From Mesorhizobium sp. M9A.F.Ca.ET.002.03.1.2 (lineage in GTDB: Bacteria; Pseudomonadota; Alphaproteobacteria; Rhizobiales; Rhizobiaceae), in assembly GCF_003952365.1 (NCBI RefSeq), contig NZ_CP034443.1, forward strand, positions 372,001 through 436,000: 64,000 nt of DNA. The letters run 5' to 3'. Positions 37,033 through 44,860 of the stretch are shown piece after piece. The position numbers and the translations under genes were made by a program. The stretch's first letter is position 1. Every line of letters starts with the position of its first letter. Below the pieces are notes generated by a model. It made no database searches and was not told the origin of the DNA. It saw nothing but the letters and a program-made list of their open reading frames with translations.

Positions 37033-37729
37033 AGGCGTCGAACTCGGCGCGGAAATCCTCGAGCCGTCGCTTCTGCCGCCCGTCGCCGTCGAAATTTGCC
37101 GGATCGAGCCATGCCTCATAGGCTCTGCGCAGTGCCGGCCACTCCTTGTCGATGATCGAATACCACGCCGTATCGCGGTTTTCGCCCTTGACCACAAGAT
37201 GCTGGCGGAAAATGCCCTCGAACTTGAAGCCGAAACGCTCCGCCGCGCGCTTCGACGGCTCGTTGCGGTTGTTGCATTTCCATTCGTAGCGGCGATAGCC
37301 GAGCTCGTCGAAGATGTATTTCATGAACAGGAACTGGGCTTCCGTCGCCGCTGGCCTGCGCGAGATCAGCGGACCCCAATAGATGTTGCCGATCTCGATG
37401 ACGCCATGGGCCGGATCGATGCGCATCAGCGTCTGGCGTCCGGCGACCTTGCCGCCGGCCTTGTCGATGACTGCGAAGAACAGCGGGTCTTCGCTGGCTT
37501 CGGCCTTGTCCAGCCATGGCTGGAAGGCAGCGCGGCTTTCCGGCGGATAGTCAGGCAGCCAGGCGAAGCGGCCATCGATGTCAGGCACCGAGGATGCTCC
37601 AAACAAGCCGTCGCCGTGCTTTTCGGCGCTCAGCGGCTCGAGCCTGACATGGCGGCCCTCCAGGACCTTGCGCTCCGGCCGCGGGCGCGGTTGCCAATTC
37701 TCGAGATTTTCCGACACCCAAAGCTCCAA
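37031..37729 (-). CDS. RimJ/RimL-type GNAT acetyltransferase
   Basis: A 232-residue protein of the RimL-like GNAT subgroup. It begins with a WQPRPRPERKVLEGRHVRLEPL stretch usual for this group, followed by HGVIEIGNIYWGPLISRRPAATEAQFLFMKY (motif A region) and YEWKCNNRNEPSKRAAERFGFKFEG (motif B). Such enzymes acetylate protein N-termini or small amines or xenobiotics; the substrate is unknown. It is divergent from the aminotransferase gene, 71 bp apart. Confidence 0.85.
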   Translation of the reverse strand: MELWVSENLENWQPRPRPERKVLEGRHVRLEPLSAEKHGDGLFGASSVPDIDGRFAWLPDYPPESRAAFQPWLDKAEASEDPLFFAVIDKAGGKVAGRQTLMRIDPAHGVIEIGNIYWGPLISRRPAATEAQFLFMKYIFDELGYRRYEWKCNNRNEPSKRAAERFGFKFEGIFRQHLVVKGENRDTAWYSIIDKEWPALRRAYEAWLDPANFDGDGRQKRRLEDFRAEFDA

Positions 37730-37800
37730 TCCGTTTGACTTTTACGAAAGGACGTTCACAAAAACGCACCCTCAGAATAAGGACCACAGGGACGGGAAAA

Positions 37801-38985
37801 ATGCTCCACACGATTTCGGCCTTCGATCGTCTCGGCGAGGAAAACGCCTTCGCAGTGCTGGCTCGTGCCACTGCACTTGCCCATCAGGGCCGCGATATCG
37901 TCAATCTCGGCATCGGCCAGCCCGACTTCAAGACGCCGCAGCACATCGTCGAGGCGGCGATCAAGGCGCTGCGCGACGGCCATCATGGCTATACGCCGGC
38001 CAACGGCCTGCTGGCGACACGCGAGGCGGTGGTGCGCCGCACGCTGACCACCACCGGCGTCGAGGTCTCGCCCGAGGCGGTGATGATCCTGCCCGGCGGC
38101 AAGCCGACCATGTTCGCCGCGATCCTGATGTTCGGCGAACCGGGCGCTGAGATCCTTTATCCCGATCCCGGCTTTCCCATCTATCGCTCGATGATCGAGT
38201 TCACCGGCGCTGCTCCGGTGCCGGTGCCGATGCGCGAGGAGAACGGCTTTGCCTTCTCGGCTGAGGAGACGCTGGCGCTGATCACGCCGAAGACCAGGCT
38301 GCTCATCCTCAACTCGCCGGCCAACCCGACCGGCGGGGTCACCCCCCGCGCCGAGATCGAGAAGCTGGTCAAGGGGCTGGAAGCGCACCCGGACGTCGCC
38401 ATCCTCTCGGATGAGATCTACGACGTGATGACCTATGACGGCGAGACGCATTGCTCGCTGCTGAATTTCCCCGAAATCCGCGACCGGTTGATCATCCTCA
38501 ACGGCTGGTCGAAGACCTGGGCGATGACCGGCTGGCGCATGGGCTGGTCGATCTGGCCGAACGGCGACAAGGGCGCCCACCTCTACGACAAGGTGCGCAA
38601 GCTGGCGGTCAATTGCTGGTCCTGCGTCAACGCGCCGAGCCAGTATGCCGGTATCGCTGCCATCGACGGCCCGCAGGACGACGTCGACAAGATGATGCGC
38701 GCCTTCGACCGCCGCAGGAAGGTCGTGGTCGAGGGGCTGAACGCCTTATCAGGCGTTTCCTGCGTCACGCCGAAGGGCGCGTTCTATGCCTTCCCCAACG
38801 TCTCAAAAACTGGCTGGAAGGCCAAGAAACTGGCGTCCGCCCTGCTCGAGGACGCCGGCGTGGCGCTGATCGGCGGACCTGATTTTGGCATTCTTGGCGA
38901 AGGTTACATCAGGCTGTCCTACGCCAATTCCGAAGAGAACATCCTGCGCGCGCTGGAGCGGATCGAGGCGTTTCTGGGTAAGTGA
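37801..38985 (+). CDS. PLP-dependent class I/II aminotransferase
   Basis: A 394-residue fold-type-I aminotransferase. PLP Lys238 is in NGWSKTWAMTGWRMGW; NSPANPTGG (171-179) and SDEIYD (203-208) bind the cofactor; VNLGIGQPDF is the N-terminal substrate strand. The C-terminal Arg is in YIRLSYANSEENI. It is in the aspartate/aromatic transaminase group, but the amino donor cannot be read. The ATG at 37801 is preferred over 37735, since the preceding 22 codons lack family similarity. Confidence 0.87.
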   Translation: MLHTISAFDRLGEENAFAVLARATALAHQGRDIVNLGIGQPDFKTPQHIVEAAIKALRDGHHGYTPANGLLATREAVVRRTLTTTGVEVSPEAVMILPGGKPTMFAAILMFGEPGAEILYPDPGFPIYRSMIEFTGAAPVPVPMREENGFAFSAEETLALITPKTRLLILNSPANPTGGVTPRAEIEKLVKGLEAHPDVAILSDEIYDVMTYDGETHCSLLNFPEIRDRLIILNGWSKTWAMTGWRMGWSIWPNGDKGAHLYDKVRKLAVNCWSCVNAPSQYAGIAAIDGPQDDVDKMMRAFDRRRKVVVEGLNALSGVSCVTPKGAFYAFPNVSKTGWKAKKLASALLEDAGVALIGGPDFGILGEGYIRLSYANSEENILRALERIEAFLGK

Positions 38986-39039
38986 GACAACTCGCTGTCG
39001 ACGGCGACAGAATTCACGACCGAAGAAAGGTGACGTCTG

Positions 39040-39411
39040 ATGTTTTATGCCATCCTTGCCTATCACGTGGAAGAAGCGATTGAGGCGCTGACGCCGGAGC
39101 AGGATGCGGCGCTGATGACCGACCTGCTACAGATCAACGATCGGCTCTACCGGGAACGCACCCTTGGGCCGGCGGCGCGGCTCGGGGCGACACAAGACGC
39201 GTGTACCTTGCGCGGGCCGGGCGCCGGAATGGTGATTGACGGACCCTTCGCCGAGACCAAGGAGCAATTGCTGGGTCTCTATGTCGTCGACTGCGCCACG
39301 CGTGATGCCGCGATCGCGATTGCACGCGACCTTCGCCGCGTCAATCCGACCGCTGTTTACGAGATCCGCCCGATTTCGCTCTATCTTCCAGGCGTGCCGC
39401 TTTCCGGCTAG
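39040..39411 (+). CDS. YciI-like (DGPF domain) protein
   Basis: A 123-residue protein of the YCII/DGPF family. The hallmark DGPFAETKEQLLGLYVVDC is near residue 67, and the protein begins MFYAILAYHVEEAIEALT. GAAAGG lies 9 bp before the start. These small ferredoxin-like proteins are often encoded with ECF sigma factors, but none is present here. Function unknown. Its stop overlaps the convergent SDR gene by 4 bp. Confidence 0.87.
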   Translation: MFYAILAYHVEEAIEALTPEQDAALMTDLLQINDRLYRERTLGPAARLGATQDACTLRGPGAGMVIDGPFAETKEQLLGLYVVDCATRDAAIAIARDLRRVNPTAVYEIRPISLYLPGVPLSG

Positions 39412-40163
39412 CCGCGCCCGACGAACGGCATCTTTGTCGCCATCACGGTCATGAACAGCACATTGGCGTCGAGCGGCAGGCTGGCCATATGGACGACGGC
39501 ATCGGCGACGCGCTGAACGTCCATCACCGCTTCGGCGGCGATGGAGCCATTGGCCTGCGGCACTCCTACCGTCATCGCCTGTGCCATGTCGGTCAAGGCA
39601 TTGCCGATGTCGATCTGGCCGCAGGCGATGTCATAGGGCCGGCCGTCCAGCGCCAGCGTCTTGGTCAGCCCGGTAATGGCGTGCTTCGTCGCGGTATAGG
39701 GCACCGAGCCCGGCCGCGGCGCGTAGGCCGACACCGAGCCGTTGTTGATGATGCGGCCGCCCATCGGCCGCTGCCTGCGCATGGCGCCGAAGGCGGCTCG
39801 GGCGCACAGGAACGAGCCGGTGAGATTGACCCCGACAACGTCGTTCCACACCTCGACCGGGATTTCATCGATCAGTGTCGACTTGTAGCCCATGCCGGCA
39901 TTGTTGAAGAGCAGGTCGACACGGCCGAAAGCCGCCGCCACCGTCTCGAACAGATCGTCGACCTGGTCAGCCTTGCTGATGTCGCAGGCGACCGCCAGCG
40001 CCTTGGCTTGTGTCGATCCGGCCTCGGCGATCGCCTTGTTCAGCACCGGCTTGCGGCGCCCGCAGAACACCGTGTTCCAGCCGGCCTTGAGCAGCGCCGT
40101 GGCGACGCTTTTGCCGATGCCCGTGCCAGCGCCGGTGACGATGGCGGTTCTGTAATCTGTCAT
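39408..40163 (-). CDS. SDR-family oxidoreductase
   Basis: A 251-residue classical short-chain dehydrogenase. The cofactor motif is TGAGTGIGKS (11-20), NNAG near 88, the catalytic Ser is in NNGSVSAYAPRPG and the YxxxK is YTATKHAITG near 155. Arg-rich FCGRRKPVLNK after beta-2 favours NADP(H). Substrate unknown. It converges with YciI and has a composite repeat just upstream. Confidence 0.9.
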   Translation of the reverse strand: MTDYRTAIVTGAGTGIGKSVATALLKAGWNTVFCGRRKPVLNKAIAEAGSTQAKALAVACDISKADQVDDLFETVAAAFGRVDLLFNNAGMGYKSTLIDEIPVEVWNDVVGVNLTGSFLCARAAFGAMRRQRPMGGRIINNGSVSAYAPRPGSVPYTATKHAITGLTKTLALDGRPYDIACGQIDIGNALTDMAQAMTVGVPQANGSIAAEAVMDVQRVADAVVHMASLPLDANVLFMTVMATKMPFVGRG

Positions 40164-40175
40164 GACTGTCCTCTT

Positions 40176-40294
40176 ACAGCGCCGCGTGCCCTTTTTAAAT
40201 GCGCAAAGGACGCTGGTTCACCTCGATTTTGAGCAGTTTGATTTTGCGCATGATCCCTTCCAAAAATCGATTCCGATTTCGGGTCATGCGCTAG
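40176..40294 (+). repeat. Composite palindromic repeat (family B), copy 1
   Basis: Begins ACAGCGCCGCG and ends GGTCATGCGCTAG, with the internal palindrome GCGCATGATCCCTTCC-AAAATCGATTCCGATTT. Other copies are at 51895-52000 (same strand) and 56364-56463 (opposite strand), and a degenerate piece lies near 59883-59930. Confidence 0.75.
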
Positions 40295-40305
40295 CCAGTT
40301 CCGAC

Positions 40306-40332
40306 AAAAAGGGCGGCCATTGGCGGCCGCCC
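40306..40332 (-). terminator. Intrinsic terminator of the DUF533 gene
   Basis: GGGCGGCCG and CGGCCGCCC-type arms surround TTGG. On the minus strand the hairpin is followed by TTTTTGT. It lies about 115 bp after the DUF533 stop. Confidence 0.75.
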
Positions 40333-40444
40333 TGATCCGAACCAGGCTTGGGAGGAGGAAAGCCGATCCGACTGTCTAGAATCATGCGCTTCCTGGGTAA
40401 ATGAGACGTTAATGCAAGAAGACGCCGGATCTCCAAACTGAAGC

Positions 40445-41224
40445 CTACCAGCGCGAATTGGCGGTGGCGTTGCCGGTTGCCTTGCCCGACTCCGGCACCC
40501 CCGACGCCGGCACCCCCGACGCCGGCACCTTTGCCGCCGACACCGTAGCCTCGACATGGTCGACAAGCGCATCCGGCAAGCCGAGCCGGCCGGCAAGCAG
40601 ATCGAGATAGCCGCGTTCGGCACGCGTATCCGGATCGATGGTGAGGCGCGAGGCGGTATAGAGTTCGAGCTTCTGCGCGTCGGTTTGGGCGCCGGCAACC
40701 AGCGTATCCAGGTCGAGCGGCGTCTCCAGCTCCGACATCAGGAATTTCTCGGCATCGGTGCCGATGCCCGCGAGAGAGAGCTTGCCGGCGATCTTTTGCC
40801 GCTCGTCGTCGTCGATATGGCCATCGGCCTTCGCCGCCGAAATCATCGCCCGCACCAGCGTCAGCGTGAATTCATCCTCACCTTGCGGCGCCTGCGAGGG
40901 GTGGAAGCTGGTGTCGGGGGGCGGCGGCAGCAAATCCGGCTCGCCGGTCGCGGGCGTCTCCGCAGGCGCGTTGCCGTTCTTGTAGTTCTGGTAGGCCTTG
41001 TAGGCGAGACCGCCGATCACGGCCAGGCCGCCGAGCTTCACCGCAGTGCCGGTGACCTGACGGCCGGCGCCGGTTCCAAGCAGCACCGCGGCCAGCGCGC
41101 CGGCCGCCAGCGGATTGTCCTTGGCCATCTGCACCGCCTGACCCCCTTTTTCGCGAACGGTCGACCCTGTTCCGGGAATTTGCGAGCCGAGCAGATCGTC
41201 GAGGAGCTTCTTGGGATCGAACAT
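40445..41224 (-). CDS. DUF533/YebE-like TerB-fold membrane protein
   Basis: A 259-residue protein. Residues 1-85 contain the DUF533 N-terminus (MFDPKKLLDDLLGSQIPGTG) and a Gly/Ala-rich hydrophobic region. A Pro-rich linker follows (DLLPPPPDTS), then a TerB-like helical domain (about 120-240: RAMISAAKADGHIDDDERQKI). The end carries short repeats VPASG-VPASG-VPESG encoded by tandem 15-mers. The start MFDPKK is chosen over 41293. It resembles E. coli YebE, an inner-membrane protein of unknown role linked to envelope stress. Confidence 0.85.
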   Translation of the reverse strand: MFDPKKLLDDLLGSQIPGTGSTVREKGGQAVQMAKDNPLAAGALAAVLLGTGAGRQVTGTAVKLGGLAVIGGLAYKAYQNYKNGNAPAETPATGEPDLLPPPPDTSFHPSQAPQGEDEFTLTLVRAMISAAKADGHIDDDERQKIAGKLSLAGIGTDAEKFLMSELETPLDLDTLVAGAQTDAQKLELYTASRLTIDPDTRAERGYLDLLAGRLGLPDALVDHVEATVSAAKVPASGVPASGVPESGKATGNATANSRW

Positions 41225-41442
41225 CAATGCCTCCAGAATTGGCCCGGCCGGGGGACGGGCAGGTTTCGGACGTCGAAGACGTAGGCGCGGCATGTTGACA
41301 TTACAATGACGGATGAGCGCTTTGCCAGTGACGGCACAACGGGTAGTTGTCTCAGTTTGAAATTTGAACGGCCGGCTGCAAGGACCGCGCGGACCCGGCC
41401 TAGGCGCAGCCGCGTCCGACTTTCACGGCATTGCCGATCGCG

Positions 41443-41868
41443 TCAGCGGCGGGATGGGGGAGCAATCGCCCTCGGCACAATGTCAGTGTTTTGCGCCACT
41501 TTTATCCGCCAGCCCGACTGTTCTTCCTTCACAATCAGAAGCAGAATCCCCTCTCGTGTTCCTGCCGGTGAGCCGTCCGGAGCGGATGCGCCGGTCAGGG
41601 TCCATGTATAGTGCACAGATGCAAGACCGGGAGCTAATTCGACAACTGACGAGACAACGCCCTCCAACCGGCTGTCACGAAACATGGTTTCATGAGTTGC
41701 GCGGTGCGCCCTTTCGATCTCGGTGCGGCTCTTCCACCACATGCCCACGACATTGACAAAATTAGCATCGTCAGCGAACAACGCTGCGAAGTCACCCATA
41801 TCGTGCCTGTTCCAGGCATCGGCAAAGGCACTCGCGGCATCCTCAGATTTGCTGATCATCAAGCTCAT
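41443..41868 (-). CDS. SgcJ/EcaC-type SnoaL-like protein
   Basis: A 141-residue NTF2-fold protein of the SgcJ/EcaC family. The N-terminal helix reads DAASAFADAWNRHDMGDFAALFADDANFVNVVG; WWKSRTEIERAHRATHETMF and GWRIKVAQNTDIVP are family hallmarks. The cavity could bind a small ligand; the biochemical role is unknown. GGGGAGATG lies just upstream of the start; an alternative ATG is three codons downstream. Confidence 0.87.
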   Translation of the reverse strand: MSLMISKSEDAASAFADAWNRHDMGDFAALFADDANFVNVVGMWWKSRTEIERAHRATHETMFRDSRLEGVVSSVVELAPGLASVHYTWTLTGASAPDGSPAGTREGILLLIVKEEQSGWRIKVAQNTDIVPRAIAPPSRR

Positions 41869-41987
41869 GAGACATCTCCCCTTGCTTCCCGCTAAGCATA
41901 TGGGAGTTCGGCCCGGATCGCGACAAGCGAGGCGTCAGATCTCAAACTGAAACACTACGGCCTCTCGAATGCGGGAAGACGATCGGC

Positions 41988-42018
41988 AAAAAACCCGCCA
42001 CCTGAGGCGGCGGGCTTT
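41988..42018 (-). terminator. Intrinsic terminator of the Gly-rich repeat-protein gene
   Basis: CCCGCC and GGCGGG arms with an ACCTGAGGC centre; the minus strand continues GGGTTTTTTGCC. About 70 bp after the stop of the repeat-protein gene. A short T-run on the plus side (GGGCTTTTC) means it could also work in the other direction. Confidence 0.8.
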
Positions 42019-42089
42019 TCGACTGGTCGGAGGCTGGAAAGTGTCACAACGGGCCTCCTGCGTTCACACTTCCCTTCCGGTGAAAGGCC

Positions 42090-42641
42090 TTAGCGGCGCG
42101 AGATCATCAAGCAAAGCTGGCGCAGATCGCGATCATAGGTGTCTTCGCTGCTCAGCACGTCGACACAGCGTTTTTTCATCCTGGCCAACTGAGCGCTCGA
42201 CATGTCGGCGATGACGTTTGGAACACTTCCCGGGACGCCCAGTGTTGTTGGCGTACCTGCTGTGCCAAGCGTGCCGGGGACAGTACCACCGACCCCAACG
42301 CCGGCGTTGATACCATCAGCTACGCCCAGGCCCGCGCCAACACCGATGCCGCTCGTGCCGCCAACCGAGGCCCCTGCGCCAGCATCGACTCCACTGGCGC
42401 CGCCCACGGATGCGCCCAGACCAGCGATCACGCCGCCAGTACCCCCAATGCTTGCACCCGCGCCAGCCGTGACGCCGCTAGTGCCGCCAACCGAGGCTCC
42501 TGCGCCAGCATTGACTCCACTGGCACCGCCGATTGATGCGCCTGCGCCGACACCAATGCCGGCGGCATTTGCCGGCATCGAAAGCATGAAAATGACTGCA
42601 CTGCCTGCCAACATGCTGGTGAACGTTGTGGTTGTAGCCAT
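42090..42641 (-). CDS. Secreted Gly/Ala-rich 14-residue-repeat protein, unknown function
   Basis: A 183-residue protein. The signal peptide is about 1-27 (ends MPANAA). Residues 28-97 are five exact 14-residue repeats with the pattern G-[VI]-x-[AV]-G-x-G-A-S-[VI]-G-G-[AT]-[SG], followed by two shortened units and a Thr/Pro/Gly segment. The C-terminal 40 residues are ordinary (AQLARMKKRCVDVLSSEDTY) with two Cys that could form a disulfide. GGGAGG precedes the ATG at 42641; the 42677 reading is not supported. I do not recognise a family for the repeats; an exported surface or matrix protein is likely. The upstream region is unusually AT-rich. Confidence 0.75.
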   Translation of the reverse strand: MATTTTFTSMLAGSAVIFMLSMPANAAGIGVGAGASIGGASGVNAGAGASVGGTSGVTAGAGASIGGTGGVIAGLGASVGGASGVDAGAGASVGGTSGIGVGAGLGVADGINAGVGVGGTVPGTLGTAGTPTTLGVPGSVPNVIADMSSAQLARMKKRCVDVLSSEDTYDRDLRQLCLMISRR

Positions 42642-42993
42642 AACACCCTCCCTGCTTGAGCTCGCTGAGGCAGCCAACCACTGCTGACTGCAAATAAATT
42701 ACGCGCTTCAAAGAATTTAGTTTCTTAACGACTATTTCCTCCTCAAGAGATAGTTCAGATTCAATTAACGATACTCTTAATATTTTAGTAAAACATTATG
42801 ACATCGGTTATAGGTTAGAAAAAAGCGGGCGATGTTTACATTTGTTCCGATTATCACCTTGAGTAATCTGCTGGCTATCCGCAGTCTGCAGCGATGGCGG
42901 TGGTATTCAGTTCGCACGCGTTTGCTGGGCATGTTTCGGTGCTTGCCGCAGTTCCGCTCGGTCCAACGAGGTGATGTCAGGATCGGCCGTGTC
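42642..42993. other. AT-rich intergenic region between repeat protein and trhO
   Basis: About 350 bp without a convincing gene. Positions 42690-42850 are conspicuously AT-rich (for example TTAATATTTTAGTAAAAC) compared with the surrounding GC-rich DNA, while 42850-42990 return to normal composition. The AT-rich part lies upstream of the Gly-rich protein gene and probably carries its promoter. A TTAA-N8-TTAA pair is present (near 42765) but has the wrong spacing for CtrA. Confidence 0.55.
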
Positions 42994-43929
42994 CTAGCCG
43001 CCGATATGCGGCCCCCTGCCTTGCGCTCGCGCAAGCTCGACCTGGCGCTGGCGCTCGGCATAGCGCGCACGATCCTCGTCTGAACGAGTTTCGAAGCAGT
43101 GCGGGCACGAGACGCCGGCGGCATATTTCGGCGACTTCAGATCCTGCCCGGTCAGCGGATGCCGGCAGGCGCGGCAGAGTTCGGCCTCCCCCTCGACCAG
43201 GCCGTGCGACACCGAGACACGCTCGTCGAAGACGAAGCATTCGCCTTGCCAAAGGCTCTGTTCGGCAGGCACCTCTTCGAGATATTTCAGGATGCCGCCC
43301 TTGAGATGGAACACATCCTCGAAGCCGAGCGACTTCACATAGGCCGTCGCCTTCTCGCAGCGTATGCCGCCGGTGCAGAACATGGCCACCTTCCGGCCGA
43401 CCAGATCGGCCCGGTGCTGCTCGACCCAGGCCGGGAATTCGCGAAAGCTCGTCGTGGCGGGATCGACCGCGCCCTTGAAGGTGCCGATCGACACCTCATA
43501 GGCGTTGCGCGTGTCGATGACGATTGTGTCCGCATCCGAGATCAGCGCGTTCCAGTCGGCCGGCGCGACATAGGTGCCGGCGCTTGCCATCGGATCGATA
43601 TCCTTGACGCCCATGGTGACGATCTCGCGCTTCAGCCGCACCTTCATGCGATGGAAGGGCATCTGCGCGGCGCTGCTGTATTTGACCTCGAGGCCGGCGA
43701 GACCGTCGATGGATTTGAGATGGTCGACAAGCGCGGCGACCGCCGCTTCGCTGCCGGCGACCGTGCCGTTGATGCCCTCACGCGCCAGCAGCAGCGTGCC
43801 TTTGATACCGCGTCCGCTGCAGAAGGCAGCGAGCGGCGCACGCAACGCCTCGAAGTCGTCGAGCCGGGCAAACCTGTAGAGCGCTGCGACGCGGAAGGGT
43901 TGATTGGGCAGTGTCATCGCCGAAGCCAC
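42994..43929 (-). CDS. trhO: tRNA uridine(34) hydroxylase (rhodanese-domain YceA family)
   Basis: A 311-residue TrhO/YceA protein, which hydroxylates U34 of certain tRNAs on the way to 5-carboxymethoxyuridine. An acylphosphatase-like N-domain (residues 12-105, with [10 protein letters not shown]) precedes the rhodanese domain (about 130-225) with active-site Cys185 in [16 protein letters not shown]. The C-terminus has two Cys pairs (CRACRHPL and CPHCFETR) that may bind zinc. Length and motifs are normal. ATG 43929 or 43917 may be the start. Confidence 0.92.
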   Translation of the reverse strand: MASAMTLPNQPFRVAALYRFARLDDFEALRAPLAAFCSGRGIKGTLLLAREGINGTVAGSEAAVAALVDHLKSIDGLAGLEVKYSSAAQMPFHRMKVRLKREIVTMGVKDIDPMASAGTYVAPADWNALISDADTIVIDTRNAYEVSIGTFKGAVDPATTSFREFPAWVEQHRADLVGRKVAMFCTGGIRCEKATAYVKSLGFEDVFHLKGGILKYLEEVPAEQSLWQGECFVFDERVSVSHGLVEGEAELCRACRHPLTGQDLKSPKYAAGVSCPHCFETRSDEDRARYAERQRQVELARAQGRGPHIGG

Positions 43930-44109
43930 TAAACGCTCATGAAAGCCGATTCAAGGCTGGCGCGTGGATCAGCCTCTCCTCGGTGGCTTCGAAGGCCGGG
44001 CTTAGCGGAATTGTCGGCAGTGCGTGACATCGCGACACGGTTCGTTTCGTGGACAGAAAAACGGCCTTCTGCTAACCGGTTGAACGGATCAATACCGGAG
44101 AGACGACAC

Positions 44110-44748
44110 ATGCCCAGCAAGACCGAAAAGCTCCTGTCGCTCCTCAACGGCCAACCGGTCATCCCGGTGCTGAAGATCGCCAACGTCGCCGATGCAGTGC
44201 CGCTGGCCCGCGCGCTGACGCGCGGCGGCCTGCCGGCAATCGAGATCACGCTGCGAACCACCGACGCCCTGGAGGCAATCCGGTTTGTGGCAAGCGAAGT
44301 CGAGGACGCCATCGTCGGCGCCGGCACCATTCTGGACGCCCGCCAGTTCGGCGAGGCGGCAGCGGCCGGCTCGAAGTTCATCGTCAGCCCCGGCATCACC
44401 CGCGAGCTTCTGGCAGCGGCGAAGGACAGCCCAGTTCCGTTGCTGCCCGGCGCCATCACGCCCGGCGAGATCATGGCCGCCCGCGAGGCAGGCTTGCGTT
44501 TCCTGAAGTTCTTCCCGGCCGAACAGTCGGGCGGCATCGCCTCGCTCAAGGCATTCGCCTCGCCGCTTGCCGATGTGCAATTCTGCCCGACCGGCGGCAT
44601 CACCGGCAAGAACGCGGCCGATTATCTGAGCCTGCCAAACGTCATCTGCGTCGGCGGCTCCTGGGTAGCCCCGGACGAGTTGGTCAAGGCCGGCAAGTGG
44701 GACGAAATCGAGGCCCTGGCGCGCGCGGCGAGCAAGCTCGGGCGGTAG
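44110..44748 (+). CDS. eda: KDPG/KHG aldolase
   Basis: A 212-residue class I aldolase that splits 2-keto-3-deoxy-6-phosphogluconate to pyruvate and glyceraldehyde 3-phosphate (Entner-Doudoroff). The Schiff-base Lys133 is in RFLKFFPAEQSGG, the general acid/base Glu45 in AIEITLRT, and phosphate binding is by PTGGITGKNAADYL. CCGGAGAG precedes the ATG at 44110. Upstream in-frame codons from 43939 are unrelated. No other Entner-Doudoroff gene is next to it. Confidence 0.93.
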   Translation: MPSKTEKLLSLLNGQPVIPVLKIANVADAVPLARALTRGGLPAIEITLRTTDALEAIRFVASEVEDAIVGAGTILDARQFGEAAAAGSKFIVSPGITRELLAAAKDSPVPLLPGAITPGEIMAAREAGLRFLKFFPAEQSGGIASLKAFASPLADVQFCPTGGITGKNAADYLSLPNVICVGGSWVAPDELVKAGKWDEIEALARAASKLGR

Positions 44749-44860
44749 AGCCAATCCTCCCTCACTTGGGGGAGATCGGCGGTATCGCCGGCGTCTTTCC
44801 GCGAACGATAAAAGGCCGCGCGGGTTGCCCGGCGCGGCGTTGTGCTGCTCGGTTGATCCG

